Below are positions 54,022-64,000 of a DNA stretch of 64,000 bases, piece after piece (the first letter of the stretch is position 1; each line of letters begins with the position of its first letter). Both the position numbers and the translations under genes were made by a program. The notes beneath the pieces were generated by a model. It ran no database searches. It was not told the origin of the DNA and saw nothing but the letters and a program-made list of their open reading frames with translations. This DNA comes from Poindextera sp963719975 (GTDB taxonomy: Bacteria > Pseudomonadota > Alphaproteobacteria > Caulobacterales > Caulobacteraceae): assembly GCA_963719975.1 (NCBI GenBank), contig CAVRED010000007.1, forward strand, positions 310,001-374,000. The letters are read 5' to 3'.

Positions 54022-54507
54022 GCTCGCGGGGGCGGGGCTGGTCGCGCCCTTGAGGTAGGCGATCACGTCGAGGCGGGCCTTGGGGTCCGAGAGGCCGACG
54101 AAGGTCATCTTCGTGTCCGGCAGGACAGCGCGCGGGTTGGTGATCCACTTGTCGATGCGCGCCGCGTCCCAGGTCCAGCCGGCCGCCTTCAGCGCATCGG
54201 AGTAGGCGTAGTCGGGCTGGCTCGCAGCCTTGCGGCCGAAGACGCCGTAGAGGTTCGGCCCTGTCATGTTCGGTCCGCCCTGCACGGTCGTGTGGCAGGC
54301 GGCGCATTGGGTGAACTGCGCCTTGCCGGCCTCGGGGTCGCCGGTGTTGTAGGGAGCGGGCAACGTGGCCACCAACGCCTTGACCTGCGCCGGCGTCAGA
54401 GGCGGCGGCGGCGGCGCCGTGGTCCCGGACGAGGACGACGAGCCGTTCTGGCCACAGCCGGCGAGAACAAGACCTGTGGCGACCAGGGCCAGGACCGGCG
54501 CGCGCAT
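54019..54507 (-). CDS. Class I cytochrome c lipoprotein
   Basis: A 162-residue precursor: lipobox LVLAGCGQNG, a Ser/Pro-rich linker and a cytochrome c domain with QCAACHTTVQGGPNMTGPNL (CxxCH) and the axial Met in DTKMTFVGLSDP. It resembles soluble cytochrome c (c552/c2-like), here anchored by lipid, and probably carries electrons in the periplasm. The start at 54507 has TGGAGA upstream. Its stop lies within the palindromic element. Confidence 0.9.
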   Translation of the reverse strand: MRAPVLALVATGLVLAGCGQNGSSSSSGTTAPPPPPLTPAQVKALVATLPAPYNTGDPEAGKAQFTQCAACHTTVQGGPNMTGPNLYGVFGRKAASQPDYAYSDALKAAGWTWDAARIDKWITNPRAVLPDTKMTFVGLSDPKARLDVIAYLKGATSPAPAS

Positions 54508-54570
54508 TCGGGGGATCTCCATCAAGGCCTTGCTGTCCGAGCGAGCCTTACTGGCCGCGCGCGCCGAAGG

Positions 54571-54993
54571 CTAGTCGTCGGGGCCGGGTCGTCCGCGCGC
54601 CGTCTTGACCCGGCTGCGGCGCGCCTTCGCCTCCAGCCGCTCGCGCCGGGCGGCGGTTGGCACGCGCGTGGGCCGACGGGGCTTTGGCTTCACGGCGGCG
54701 CGGCGGATGAGTTCGGTGAGCCTCGCCCTCGCGTCGGCGCGGTTGCGCTCCTGGCTGGCGAAGCGCGCCGCGGTGATCACGATCACGCCCTCGCTGGTCA
54801 GCCGCCCGCCCGCGAGCCGCTCCAGCCGCTGGCGAACGTCATCGGGCAGGTTCTTCGAGCCGCGCGCGTCGAAACGCAGCTGCACGGCGCTCGCCACCTT
54901 GTTGACGTTCTGGCCGCCAGGGCCGGAGGCGAGGATGAACCGCTCGTCCAGCTCTTTCTCGTCGATCTCGATTCCGTCGCCGATCGCGATCAC
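54571..54993 (-). CDS. arfB: Ribosome-rescue peptidyl-tRNA hydrolase ArfB
   Basis: A 140-residue protein (ICT1/YaeJ family) that frees stalled ribosomes. It contains FILASGPGGQNVNKVASAVQL with the catalytic GGQ at about 28-30, and a basic C-terminal tail (RRPTRVPTAARRERLEAKAR) that inserts into the empty mRNA channel. Its start overlaps the upstream lipoprotein stop (ATGA). Confidence 0.95.
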   Translation of the reverse strand: MIAIGDGIEIDEKELDERFILASGPGGQNVNKVASAVQLRFDARGSKNLPDDVRQRLERLAGGRLTSEGVIVITAARFASQERNRADARARLTELIRRAAVKPKPRRPTRVPTAARRERLEAKARRSRVKTARGRPGPDD

Positions 54994-55505
54994 GGCGCGA
55001 GCGTGACGTCCGTGTTCTGGTCAGGCTGGATGTCGACCGGCTGCAGGATGACGTAGTCGTTCCCGCCGGCCAGCGGCGGGCGGACCTTGACCCGCGCGAG
55101 CAGGAAGTAGCCGCCCGGGTTCAGGCCGCGGAAGCTGAAGCCGCCGCGCGCGTCACAGGTGGTCGAGGCGACAGGCGCCGTGTCGGGGCTGGGCGGCAGC
55201 TTGGCCGAGCGGGCCTTGACCTCGCCGATCGGCTCCATGACGCGGTTCGTCGCGCCGTAGAGGGCCTCGATGCGGCGACGATAGCGCACGAAGTCCGGCA
55301 TCAGCGCCACCGAATAGCCGGCGCAGGTGACGTGCGTTCCCTCGCTGAGCCGGAAAGCGCCGTGGCCGTCGATGCCGCCGGGCGGCGGTGGCGGCGGGGG
55401 CGGCGCGAGGGGTGGCGGCTGGAATGCGGGGCCCCCGAGCTGGGTCTCGCAGGCGGCCAACAGAAGCATTGGCAGAACGGCGAGGATGGCGGCGCGGCGC
55501 GACAT
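54990..55505 (-). CDS. Proline-rich hypothetical lipoprotein
   Basis: A 171-residue lipoprotein (lipobox LLLAACETQ) with a polyproline stretch, then a beta-rich domain: GAFRLSEGTHVTCAGYSVALM and CDARGGFSFRGLNPGGYFLLAR, which looks like a carboxypeptidase-regulatory-type domain. The function is unknown. It overlaps the arfB start by four bases and follows the glycosyltransferase by about 60 bases, so all three are probably one transcript. Confidence 0.7.
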   Translation of the reverse strand: MSRRAAILAVLPMLLLAACETQLGGPAFQPPPLAPPPPPPPPGGIDGHGAFRLSEGTHVTCAGYSVALMPDFVRYRRRIEALYGATNRVMEPIGEVKARSAKLPPSPDTAPVASTTCDARGGFSFRGLNPGGYFLLARVKVRPPLAGGNDYVILQPVDIQPDQNTDVTLAP

Positions 55506-55567
55506 GGTGCGGAAAACCCCTCCAGCCCCGGAAATCCAGCGCACAATAGCGGCGCCTTGATGGCGCG

Positions 55568-57086
55568 TCACCGCTGCGTTGGCGCGCCGGGCCTGATCGG
55601 CGGCGTCACGGCGACGATGAAGGGATAGGCCGCGGCCGCTGCGGAGGCGCGTGGTTCGTGACCGGGCAGGACCAGGCGCGCCCATGTGGTGGCCGGGCCG
55701 GAGTAGCGCCACGCGCCGGCGAGGCAGCCAACGTCTTTCGCCGGGCAGATCACGACGAGCCCGGTTTGAGGCAGCGCGGCCACGTCGATCCATGGCGAGA
55801 TCCGCGGATCGACCTTGATGAAAACGCTGGGCTTTCCCGGCGCATAGAAGCCGGCCGCATCGCCGTAGGTCTCGTCGCCGCCGACAACCAGGAGCGGCAC
55901 GCCGGTCCGCGCGCGCCAGAGCTGCACCGCCGCGGCGACGACCTCGCGCCGCGGCTCCTTGTCCTTGGCCTCGGAGCTGAACGCCCGAGCGAACGGGGCG
56001 AGCAGCAGTCCGCCCGCGGCCAGCAGGACGCCAAGCGCGCCGGCGGTCGATGGCCAGCCGTCGCCGGTCCGGGGGATCGGCGAGCTCGATCAGAATGAGG
56101 GGAACCAGCGGGAAGACGCCGATCGTCCAGTTGGTCGAAAGCTTCAACCGAAAGACGAGGCCGGCGATCAGGGTGAGCATGAACGGCGCGAGGCCGAGGA
56201 TCGCGAGCACGCGGAAGCGGGGGTCGCCGGCGCGCTCCCGAAGACGCGCGGGCAGCCCGGCGAGCGAGGATCGCGCTGCAATCAGCACCAGGGCGATGGC
56301 CAAGCCCATCAGCGCGATGTCCCCGCCGAAGAGCTTGGCCGCCGTGCCGATGGAAAAGCCGACGCCGTGGCCGCTCTCGCCGCCGAAGTAGTGCAAGGGA
56401 AGGAAGCCGGTCTGGAAGAGCCAGACGAGGTGAGGCGCAAAGACGAGACCGGCGACCAGGACCGAGAGGTATGGCCAGGGCGACGCGAAGTACGCCTTGG
56501 CCCTCGGATGGGCGAGGGCGGCGAGCACGCAGCCGGCGAGCAGAAGGACGGCATAGTACTTCGCCATCATGTCCAGGCCGGCCAGGACGCCGAACACCAG
56601 GGCGCTCGCAGCGCCGCGTTCGTCCATGGCGCGCATGAAGGCCCAGGCCGTCCACGGCCAGAGCGAAAGGAAGATCGAGTTGGCGTTGAAGACGAAGCCG
56701 TTCAACCCGTAGAACGGGGTGACGAGCAGCAGCAGGAACGCCGCCACCCGCGTCCAGCCCTGGGCGAAACGACCGATCAGCATCCAGGCCCCCCAGAGCC
56801 CGATCGCCACGTTCACCGCGCAGAGCAGTGCGAACGCCAGCGCCGTCCGCGGCGCCAGCTGGAACCAGCCGCCGGCGATCCAGGCCCAGAGCGGCGGGTG
56901 TTTGTAGTAGCCCCACTCGAAGTGGCTGCCCCAGACGTAAGCCTCGGCCATGTCCTCGTGGATCGCGCCGCCGCCGGTGGAGAGCGCGCTGATGCCGGCA
57001 TAGGCGAGCGCGAGCACGACGATCAACACGCCGAGCAGCCGCGCGTCGATGACCTGCGCCGTTGGGTCGCTCGCCGCCGCCAACAT
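55568..57086 (-). CDS. ArnT/PMT-family glycosyltransferase (one frameshift)
   Basis: About 505 residues corrected; polytopic. The N-terminus has IHEDMAEAYVWGSHFEWGYYKHPP (first periplasmic loop with acidic catalytic residues), then ten or more hydrophobic segments, and a C-terminal periplasmic domain (TGVPLLVVGGDETYGDAAGFY). It transfers a sugar from a polyprenyl phosphate to lipid A, a protein or a polymer. One extra base near 56041. It is divergent from the deacetylase gene; the pair may modify the same glycan. Confidence 0.85.
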
Positions 57087-57129
57087 TTCCCCCGATTGAC
57101 GCCGGCGGAGCCGGGCGGGCTTATGCCGC

Positions 57130-57990
57130 ATGTCCGATACCGCCAAAGCGCCGCCCGGTGAACCCTGGACGCAGGCGCGCATCGTGGTGTGCGCCGACGA
57201 CTACGGCGCCGAGCCCGGTACGAGCGAGGTCATCCGCGGCTTGATCGAGCAGGGTCGGATCAACGCGACCACATGCCTCGTCGAGGCCGACGCTTGGGCG
57301 GAGGGCGCCGCAGCGCTGGCCGCGTTGGCCGCCGCGACGCCGACAGTCCAGGTGGGGCTGCATCTCAATCTCACCGAGCGGCTCCCGCACGTCGCCGACG
57401 CCGCCCTGATCGCCCCGATCGCCGCCCACCTGGCGTGGGCGCTTCTGCCGTCGTCGCCGGCCCGCGAGCGGCGGATCGGCGCGTCCTTCCGCGCGCAGTG
57501 GGATCGGTTCATCGCCGGCTTTGGCCGTCCGCCCGACTTCATCGACGGCCACGAGCATGTGCATCTGTTCGGCGCATCGCGGCGGGCGCTGTTTCGGCTC
57601 GCGGCCGACATCGGCTTTGCCGGATGGGTCCGCCAGTGCGAGACGAGCTCGCGCCGCGGCGGCCTGAAACGCCGCGTGCTCGACCCATTCAGCCGCTCGT
57701 TCCGGCGCGAGGCGGCCGCCCGCGGCCTCGCCACGAACCCAGGCTTCGGCGGTGTGCGCCTGTTCGATCCCAAGGAAGACATCGAGGCGCTCTGGCGCGA
57801 AGACGTCGCCGCGATGCGCAGTGGCGGATTGCTGATGGTCCACCCCGGCGCCGCGGACCAAACCAACGCCGGCCAGTGCCGGGCGCAAGAGGCGGCGCTG
57901 CTCGCAGAGGGAGGCATGGAGGCGTTCCTCGCCGAGCGCGACCGGGCAAGAGCGGCGCCGGTTGCCGGAATCGAACCAGCGACCTTCTGA
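57130..57990 (+). CDS. ChbG/HpnK (YdjC) family carbohydrate deacetylase
   Basis: Zinc- or magnesium-dependent removal of N-acetyl groups from glycans. The 286-residue frame has RIVVCADDYGAEPGTSEV (first metal Asp), VGLHLNLTERLP, FIDGHEHVHLFG and GGLLMVHPGA. Its last dozen codons (APVAGIEPATF) run into the tRNA-Thr gene on the other strand, so the true stop was probably lost or moved. HpnK deacetylates hopanoid precursors; a chito-oligosaccharide role is equally possible. Confidence 0.88.
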   Translation: MSDTAKAPPGEPWTQARIVVCADDYGAEPGTSEVIRGLIEQGRINATTCLVEADAWAEGAAALAALAAATPTVQVGLHLNLTERLPHVADAALIAPIAAHLAWALLPSSPARERRIGASFRAQWDRFIAGFGRPPDFIDGHEHVHLFGASRRALFRLAADIGFAGWVRQCETSSRRGGLKRRVLDPFSRSFRREAAARGLATNPGFGGVRLFDPKEDIEALWREDVAAMRSGGLLMVHPGAADQTNAGQCRAQEAALLAEGGMEAFLAERDRARAAPVAGIEPATF

Positions 57991-58028
57991 TTACAAATCA
58001 GCTGCTCTACCGACTGAGCTAAACCGGC
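57956..58028 (-). tRNA. tRNA-Thr (anticodon TGT)
   Basis: Cloverleaf: acceptor GCCGGTT/AACCGGC, D-arm TAGCTCAGTCGGTAGAGC, anticodon loop TTTGTAA (TGT, reading ACA), T-arm GCTGGTTCGATTCC. No CCA is encoded; the base after the acceptor reads G. Its 3' half overlaps the end of the deacetylase frame on the opposite strand. Confidence 0.93.
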
Positions 58029-58144
58029 GTCGTCTCTCCTCAAATGCCTTAGCGCCCAAACGTTTGCAATTTCGCCCTGCGGGCGGCAATGCCTTGGCGG
58101 GCGGCGGAGGGCCGCGGGTCCTTTGGCAGGCGAGGGCGGGACGC

Positions 58145-59554
58145 ATGAGCCCAGGGGGGCGCAGCGACGCGGTGTTCCAGCGCAGCATGCACCGGCTGGG
58201 CAACCTGCTGATCACGCTTTCGGCCATCACCCCCGCCGCGTCGGTGTTCATCATGGGCTCCGACGTGATCAAACAGGCTGGCACCGGGGCGGTCATCTGC
58301 TTCGCCGCCGCGGCGGTCCTCGGGCTCCTCACCGCCTTTGTCTACGCGGAGCTCAGCTCGGCCTTTCCACTCACGGGCGGGGAGTACTCCATGATGGGCG
58401 CGACGCTCGGTCCATCGTTTGGCTTCATGGCGCTGGCGCTGAACATCTTCGGGGGTGCGCTCGGGCAGGCCGTGACGGCGTTGGGCCTGGCCGAGTATCT
58501 GGGCGTCGTGGTCCCCGGCCTGCCGGCCCTGCCCGTGGCGCTCGTCGCCACGGTGGTCGTGACCGCGATCTCGATCCTGAACGTGCGGGTCAACGCAGCC
58601 ATCACCGGCGTCTTTCTGCTGATCGAGCTCTCGGCTCTGGGCGTCCTCGTCGTTCTCGGTTTCGCCCATCCCCACCAGTCGGCGGCGGCGCTCAGCCTGC
58701 ACCCGGTGGTGGTCGGCGCGGCCGGGCTGGGGCCGACGCCCTGGACGGCGATCGGGCTCGCCTCGGCGGCGGCGATCTACGCCTACAACGGCTATGGCGG
58801 CGCCTGCTACTTCGGCGAGGAGATGTTCGAGGCGAGGACCCGGATGGCCTGGGTGATCTTCTGGTCGCTGGGCGTCGCCGTCGCAGCCGAGTTCCTGCCC
58901 ATCACCGCCGCCATGCTCGGCGCCGGCGATCTCAGCGCCATCCTCGGCGCCGACTCGCCGCTGGCGACGTTCATCGCGTCGGCCGGGGGGCCGGGCCTGG
59001 CCAAGGCGGTCAGCCTTGGCGTGGCCTTCGCCATCATCAACGCGATGATCGCCATCGCCCTGATCAACGCACGCCAGCTCTACGCCTCGGGCCGCGACGG
59101 CGTCTGGCCGGCGACGGTCAACCGCGCGATGACGGCGCTGCATCCGCGGTTCAACTCGCCCTGGATCAGTTGCCTGGTCATGGGCTTCGCAACGGCTGCG
59201 GCCTGTCTCCTCAAGCTCGACCTGCTGGTCATGCTGACCGGCACCGGCATCGTGGTGATCTACGCCGGCGTCTCGGCCGCCGCGATCATCGGCCGTATCA
59301 ACGGGACGACCGGCCACGGCGCCTATCGCATGCCGCTCTTCCCGCTGGCGCCGGTCCTGGCGCTGGCGGCGCTCGCCGCCGTCATCGCCGCCGATGTGTT
59401 CGACCCGGACGTCGGTCGCCCGAGCCTGATCGCCAACGGCGCGGTGATGCTGGCCGCTGTCGCCTACTACCTCGTCGTACTCAAGCGCCGCGGCGGCTGG
59501 GCCCTGCGCGGGGAAGGGGGTGCGTTGCTGGCAGCCGCCCAGGAAGAGACCTGA
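58145..59554 (+). CDS. APC-family amino-acid permease
   Basis: A 469-residue transporter with about twelve membrane helices: ITPAASVFIMGSDVIKQAGTGAV (TM1 region), YAELSSAFPLTGGEYSMMGATLG (TM2-3 region), AIYAYNGYGGACYFGEEM, and INARQLYASGRDGVWPATVN. The motifs are those of amino-acid/polyamine/organocation uniporters. The substrate is not predictable. The start at 58145 excludes the false N-terminal stretch derived from the tRNA region. Confidence 0.92.
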   Translation: MSPGGRSDAVFQRSMHRLGNLLITLSAITPAASVFIMGSDVIKQAGTGAVICFAAAAVLGLLTAFVYAELSSAFPLTGGEYSMMGATLGPSFGFMALALNIFGGALGQAVTALGLAEYLGVVVPGLPALPVALVATVVVTAISILNVRVNAAITGVFLLIELSALGVLVVLGFAHPHQSAAALSLHPVVVGAAGLGPTPWTAIGLASAAAIYAYNGYGGACYFGEEMFEARTRMAWVIFWSLGVAVAAEFLPITAAMLGAGDLSAILGADSPLATFIASAGGPGLAKAVSLGVAFAIINAMIAIALINARQLYASGRDGVWPATVNRAMTALHPRFNSPWISCLVMGFATAAACLLKLDLLVMLTGTGIVVIYAGVSAAAIIGRINGTTGHGAYRMPLFPLAPVLALAALAAVIAADVFDPDVGRPSLIANGAVMLAAVAYYLVVLKRRGGWALRGEGGALLAAAQEET

Positions 59555-59620
59555 GCCGCCCGGGTTTGGTCCGTCGGCAAACCGCGCTATAGAGCCGGCG
59601 TCCTGAATAGGAAGAAGGCC

Positions 59621-59707
59621 ATGCGTTTCTCGCCCACCTCCGTTCGACCACGCCGGCCGGCTGGCTGCGGAGCGCGAATGCGCATGGGAATGATGGGCCG
59701 CGCCTAG
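59621..59707 (+). CDS. Met-rich 28-codon leader ORF upstream of metG
   Basis: A short ORF with AGGAAGAAGG five bases before its ATG. The peptide ends ARMRMGMMGRA, so four Met codons fall within six positions. It ends 62 bases before metG, which encodes methionyl-tRNA synthetase. The Met-codon stretch (59687-59704) can pair imperfectly with 59731-59746. This layout resembles attenuation leaders such as trpL and hisL; no U-tract terminator is visible. Confidence 0.45.
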   Translation: MRFSPTSVRPRRPAGCGARMRMGMMGRA

Positions 59708-59769
59708 TCCGAACGGCTGGCGTCGCCCACGCGCGGCATCCATCCCTTCAGCCTTCCTCCGGACTCCCA

Positions 59770-61490
<1,721 letters not shown>

Positions 61491-61509
61491 GGGCCGACAG
61501 GCCCTATTG

Positions 61510-61589
61510 GACCGCCAAGGTCGCCAAGGACGCCAAGGGGACCGCGGCGCCCCAATGACGTCTTGGCGAGCTTGGCGACCTTGGCGGTC
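61510..61589. repeat. 28-bp nonamer-built inverted repeat
   Basis: Arms at 61510-61537 and 61562-61589 pair with two mismatches over 28 bases, loop 24. Units (ACCGCCAAG, GTCGCCAAG, GACGCCAAG) share the CCAAG core and 9-base period with the repeat at 5173-5267, but differ elsewhere. It lies between convergent metG and terC. Confidence 0.88.
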
Positions 61590-61618
61590 GAAAGCGGCTT
61601 CGCCGCAGGAAGGTTCGA

Positions 61619-62248
61619 CTAGAGCCACTTCAGTTGGACGGCGCCGTCGAGGACCATGCGGACGGCGACGTAGAGTACGACCAGGAGGCCGATGTAGCCG
61701 ATCCATGGCCAGCGGTGCAGGAGCTTGGCGACGCCCACCGCGGCGAATCCGGTCAGAGCGACCGAGAGGGCCAGGCCGATGAACAGCACCCAGTCCGGCT
61801 GGTTGCGCGCGACGCCGGCCACCGCCAGCACGTTGTCCAGCGACGTCGACATGTCGGCCAGGAAGATCAAAACGAGGGCTCGAAGGAGCGTCTTCGGCTT
61901 AGACGGATGGTCGCGGTGACCGTGACGCGCGGGCTCGTTCGCGCGCAGGTCGCGCCACATCTGCCAGCCCACGAGGAGCAGCAGCAGGCCCCCGCCGAGG
62001 ATGAGGCCGCCGCCCCCCGCTTTGAGCAAGTTGATGGCGAACACCGCAAGGACGCAGAGCAGCACCACCGCGCCGGAGAGCCCGAGCACCATCGCAAAGT
62101 GCCGCTGGGGGGTGGGCAATCCAGACGCCGCCATGCCCACGGCGACGGCGTTGTCGCTCGCGAGCGTCACGTCGATCAGTGCGATTTGCAGGAGGGCGCC
62201 GAGCGACGCCGCCCAAGGCAAGCCGCTCAGGCTTTGAAGGAACGCCAT
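61619..62248 (-). CDS. TerC-family (YjbE-type) membrane protein
   Basis: A 209-residue protein with about seven membrane helices and the two metal-binding motifs of the TerC superfamily: DVTLASDNAVAVGMA and MSTSLDNVLAVAG. Between the halves lies a His-rich loop (ARHGHRDHPSKPK). Relatives export Mn2+ or act at the Sec machinery. The start at 62248 is preferred to one twelve codons upstream. It is followed upstream by a His-rich lipoprotein on the same strand. Confidence 0.88.
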   Translation of the reverse strand: MAFLQSLSGLPWAASLGALLQIALIDVTLASDNAVAVGMAASGLPTPQRHFAMVLGLSGAVVLLCVLAVFAINLLKAGGGGLILGGGLLLLLVGWQMWRDLRANEPARHGHRDHPSKPKTLLRALVLIFLADMSTSLDNVLAVAGVARNQPDWVLFIGLALSVALTGFAAVGVAKLLHRWPWIGYIGLLVVLYVAVRMVLDGAVQLKWL

Positions 62249-62308
62249 CCCGACGTTCTTGGGGCAGCCGCGCCAGCTTAGCAAGTCGCTGGCGCGGCGC
62301 GCTCGCGC

Positions 62309-63211
62309 CTACTCCTTGTCGTCCTTCGTCACGCCAGGGGGTGGCGGCGTGTAGTTGTTGTTCGACCGGGGCCGCGCGCCATAGTCCGGCGGGCGGCGGC
62401 GCGGGCGGCCCATCATCGAGTTGCGGGCCGCGGCGATGAGCACGACCAGCGCAATCAGGAGCACGATGATCGCGGCGATCACCTTGCCTTGGGGTCCCGT
62501 CGGCGCGTTGGCGGGCGCCGCCTCGGTGTTGGCGGGCGCGCCGCTTTCGCTGGCGGCGGCCGCATTGGACGACGCCTGGCTCGAACTTGCGTTCGCCGAA
62601 CTCGCCGGCGGCAGCGCCGATGTCGCGCCGCTGAGGCTCGCGTTCGGCTGGCCGTGAATGTGGCGATGGCGCCGGGCGGCCATCGGCGCCTGGGCGTTGG
62701 CGGCCGCGGCGTGGTTAGCCGCCGCGTTCGAACTCGTAGCGGCGGCGCCGTGGTGATGATGGGGATGCTCGCCCACGGCCCCGGCGTGGCGGCGCCAATG
62801 GTGGTGGCGCTCGTGGCGCCAGTGCATCGCCGCGCCATGATGATGGTGGTGATGGCGCCCCCAGCCATGATGGCGACGGCAGTGACACGCGTGCGCCTGC
62901 CGCGGATGGTCGAGGTAGTCGTACTTGTGACCGTAGACCTGTTGCCGCTGGTCGGGAGGCATGTCCTCGGGGTTGGCGATCGGCTGCATGGTCGCCGGCG
63001 CTTCCGGCTCGCCCGACTCCGGCTCGCCTGAGTCGGCTGACGGCTGGCTCGACGGCCCGCCCATCAGGTCGGGGGACGGCTGCGCGGGTTCGGGCGCCAA
63101 CATCGGCGGCGGCGTCGTTTCCTGCGGGTTCGGCGCGCCGCATCCGGCGAGGGCGAAAACCGCGAGCGCGGCGACGCTCAAGGCTGCGATGCGCAGGCTG
63201 TCCTTCAACAT
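62309..63211 (-). CDS. His-rich lipoprotein with a C-terminal membrane segment
   Basis: A 300-residue protein not matching a family I know. It has a lipobox (ALAGCGAPNP), Pro/Glu-rich linker, a conserved-looking QVYGHKYDYLDHPRQAHACHC, a dense His/Arg/Trp region (GRHHHHHHGAAMHWRHERHHH, about 115-155), a low-complexity Ala/Ser/Asn stretch and a membrane helix (VIAAIIVLLIALVVLIAA) followed by an Arg-rich tail. His runs suggest binding of divalent metal. It lies upstream of terC, a metal-transport-like gene. Confidence 0.6.
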   Translation of the reverse strand: MLKDSLRIAALSVAALAVFALAGCGAPNPQETTPPPMLAPEPAQPSPDLMGGPSSQPSADSGEPESGEPEAPATMQPIANPEDMPPDQRQQVYGHKYDYLDHPRQAHACHCRRHHGWGRHHHHHHGAAMHWRHERHHHWRRHAGAVGEHPHHHHGAAATSSNAAANHAAAANAQAPMAARRHRHIHGQPNASLSGATSALPPASSANASSSQASSNAAAASESGAPANTEAAPANAPTGPQGKVIAAIIVLLIALVVLIAAARNSMMGRPRRRPPDYGARPRSNNNYTPPPPGVTKDDKE

Positions 63212-63331
63212 AGACTCTCTCCGGCGACCGAGCGCGGGTCAGCAAACCACTCTGAGGCAGGGAATCAATAACCTTACCGCCCAAACGGGAACCGGTTTCT
63301 CTTGGGGGGCGAGCGGGCGCCGCCGCGCGGG

Positions 63332-64000
63332 CTAGCGCTCGCGGACAGTCTCGTAGAGGGCGATAGCCGCCGCCGCCGCGACGTTCAGGCTCTCGAACCC
63401 ACCGGCCATCGGGATGCGCGCTAGCGCGTCGCAGTGCTCGGCCACCAGGCGCCGCAACCCCTCGCCCTCGGAACCCAGGACCAGGGCGACTGGGCGCTCG
63501 TCGAGCGTCTCGGCCAGCGAGGCCGCGGCGTCCGCGTCCAGACCGACCGCCCGCCAGCCGTGGTCCGACAACGCCTCCAGCGCGCGGGACAGGTTGGTGG
63601 CGCGGACATGCGGCACGCGCTCGATCCCGCCAGCCGCAGCCTTGGCCAGCGCCCCGGCCAGCGCCGGCGCGTGCCGATCCTGCAGGACGATGGCGCGAGC
63701 GCCGAACGCAGCCGCCGAGCGGAAGATCGCCCCCACGTTCTGGGGGTCGGTGATCTGGTCGAGGACGACGATGACGCCCTTGGCCGGCCGCGCCACGTCG
63801 GCGATGTCGAACGGCTCGAGCGGGGGCGCCTTCAGGGCCAGGCCCTGGTGGGCGGCGCCCGGCGGGGCCAGGCGCGAGATCTCCGCAGCGGGAAGGATCT
63901 CAGGCCTGATCCCGCCGCCGATTCCACTCGGCAACTCGCGCGCCCGCTCGGCCGTCGCGACGAGGCGCAGCGGGGCGCCGCGGAGCGGATTGGCGAGCGC
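63332..64000 (-). CDS. TrmH-family RNA 2'-O-methyltransferase (partial, RlmB-like)
   Basis: The SAM-binding knot domain is complete: IVVLDQITDPQNVGAIFRSAAA (motif 1), VALVLGSEGEGLRRLVAEHCD (motif 2) and RIPMAGGFESLNVAAAAAIAL (motif 3). The upstream part, a substrate-binding domain (LRGAPLRLVATAERAREL), runs off the window end at 64000 in frame. The family methylates rRNA (RlmB, G2251) or tRNA; RlmB is the best guess from length and motifs. It is the first gene after a small gap next to the His-rich lipoprotein. Confidence 0.9.
   Translation of the reverse strand, partial: ALANPLRGAPLRLVATAERARELPSGIGGGIRPEILPAAEISRLAPPGAAHQGLALKAPPLEPFDIADVARPAKGVIVVLDQITDPQNVGAIFRSAAAFGARAIVLQDRHAPALAGALAKAAAGGIERVPHVRATNLSRALEALSDHGWRAVGLDADAAASLAETLDERPVALVLGSEGEGLRRLVAEHCDALARIPMAGGFESLNVAAAAAIALYETVRER

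Overview
The window is about 64 kb of very GC-rich, gene-dense DNA and reads as a chromosomal segment of an alphaproteobacterium of the order Caulobacterales. Phenylobacterium- or Caulobacter-like is my best guess; it is inferred, not proven. Supporting signs are the gene order murA-DUF2948-hisD-UPF0262-phosphatase-infA-maf-yacG, a tRNA-His with U72/A73, a perfect CtrA box (TTAA-N7-TTAA) before a lytic transglycosylase, and two GGAAC-N16-CGTT promoters of the alphaproteobacterial EcfG stress sigma factor. I see no phage, IS element, CRISPR array or conjugation genes.

Layout: 0-7 kb holds ada, a P450, a haem-c-like membrane protein, a GST, a DUF1223 protein and a CoA transferase. 7.5-10.7 kb is an arsenic/organoarsenical island: arsN-type acetyltransferase, divergent from arsI-arsR-arsC-aqpS plus a coupled DUF2306-like membrane protein. 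10.8-17 kb carries a lactonase and an envelope/stress cluster (M15 peptidase, L,D-transpeptidase, DUF1003, entericidin and other tiny membrane proteins). 17-29.6 kb holds a hydrolase, an enoyl-CoA hydratase, a sulfatase with its TetR regulator and operator, a TMEM175-type channel, eutBC and a single-chain biotin-dependent carboxylase. 29.6-38.4 kb is housekeeping (three tRNAs, the murA-to-yacG block, exbB-exbD-tonB). 38.4-44 kb is an acyl-CoA operon (MaoC, TrmO, two acyl-CoA dehydrogenases, a DAO-type oxidase) ending in a TrmB-type regulator. 44-53 kb is signalling and cell envelope: orphan TonB, CtrA-linked transglycosylase, a degenerate hybrid kinase, two DUF2336 proteins, an Hpt protein, NUDIX, GNAT and NAD kinase. 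53-64 kb holds an aldolase, cytochrome c, arfB, an ArnT-like glycosyltransferase, a ChbG/HpnK deacetylase, tRNA-Thr, an amino-acid permease, metG with a Met-rich leader ORF, TerC, a His-rich lipoprotein and a TrmH-family methyltransferase cut by the window end.

Fifteen genes, many of them essential (murA, hisD, metG, exbB), are broken by single-base shifts. I count about 30 events; about 28 are +1 insertions, and after correction every gene has the expected family length. This points to uncorrected sequencing or assembly indels rather than gene decay, so I annotate these as CDS spanning the frames. Several convergent gene pairs are separated by large palindromic elements, and in one case the element supplies the stop codons of both neighbours.
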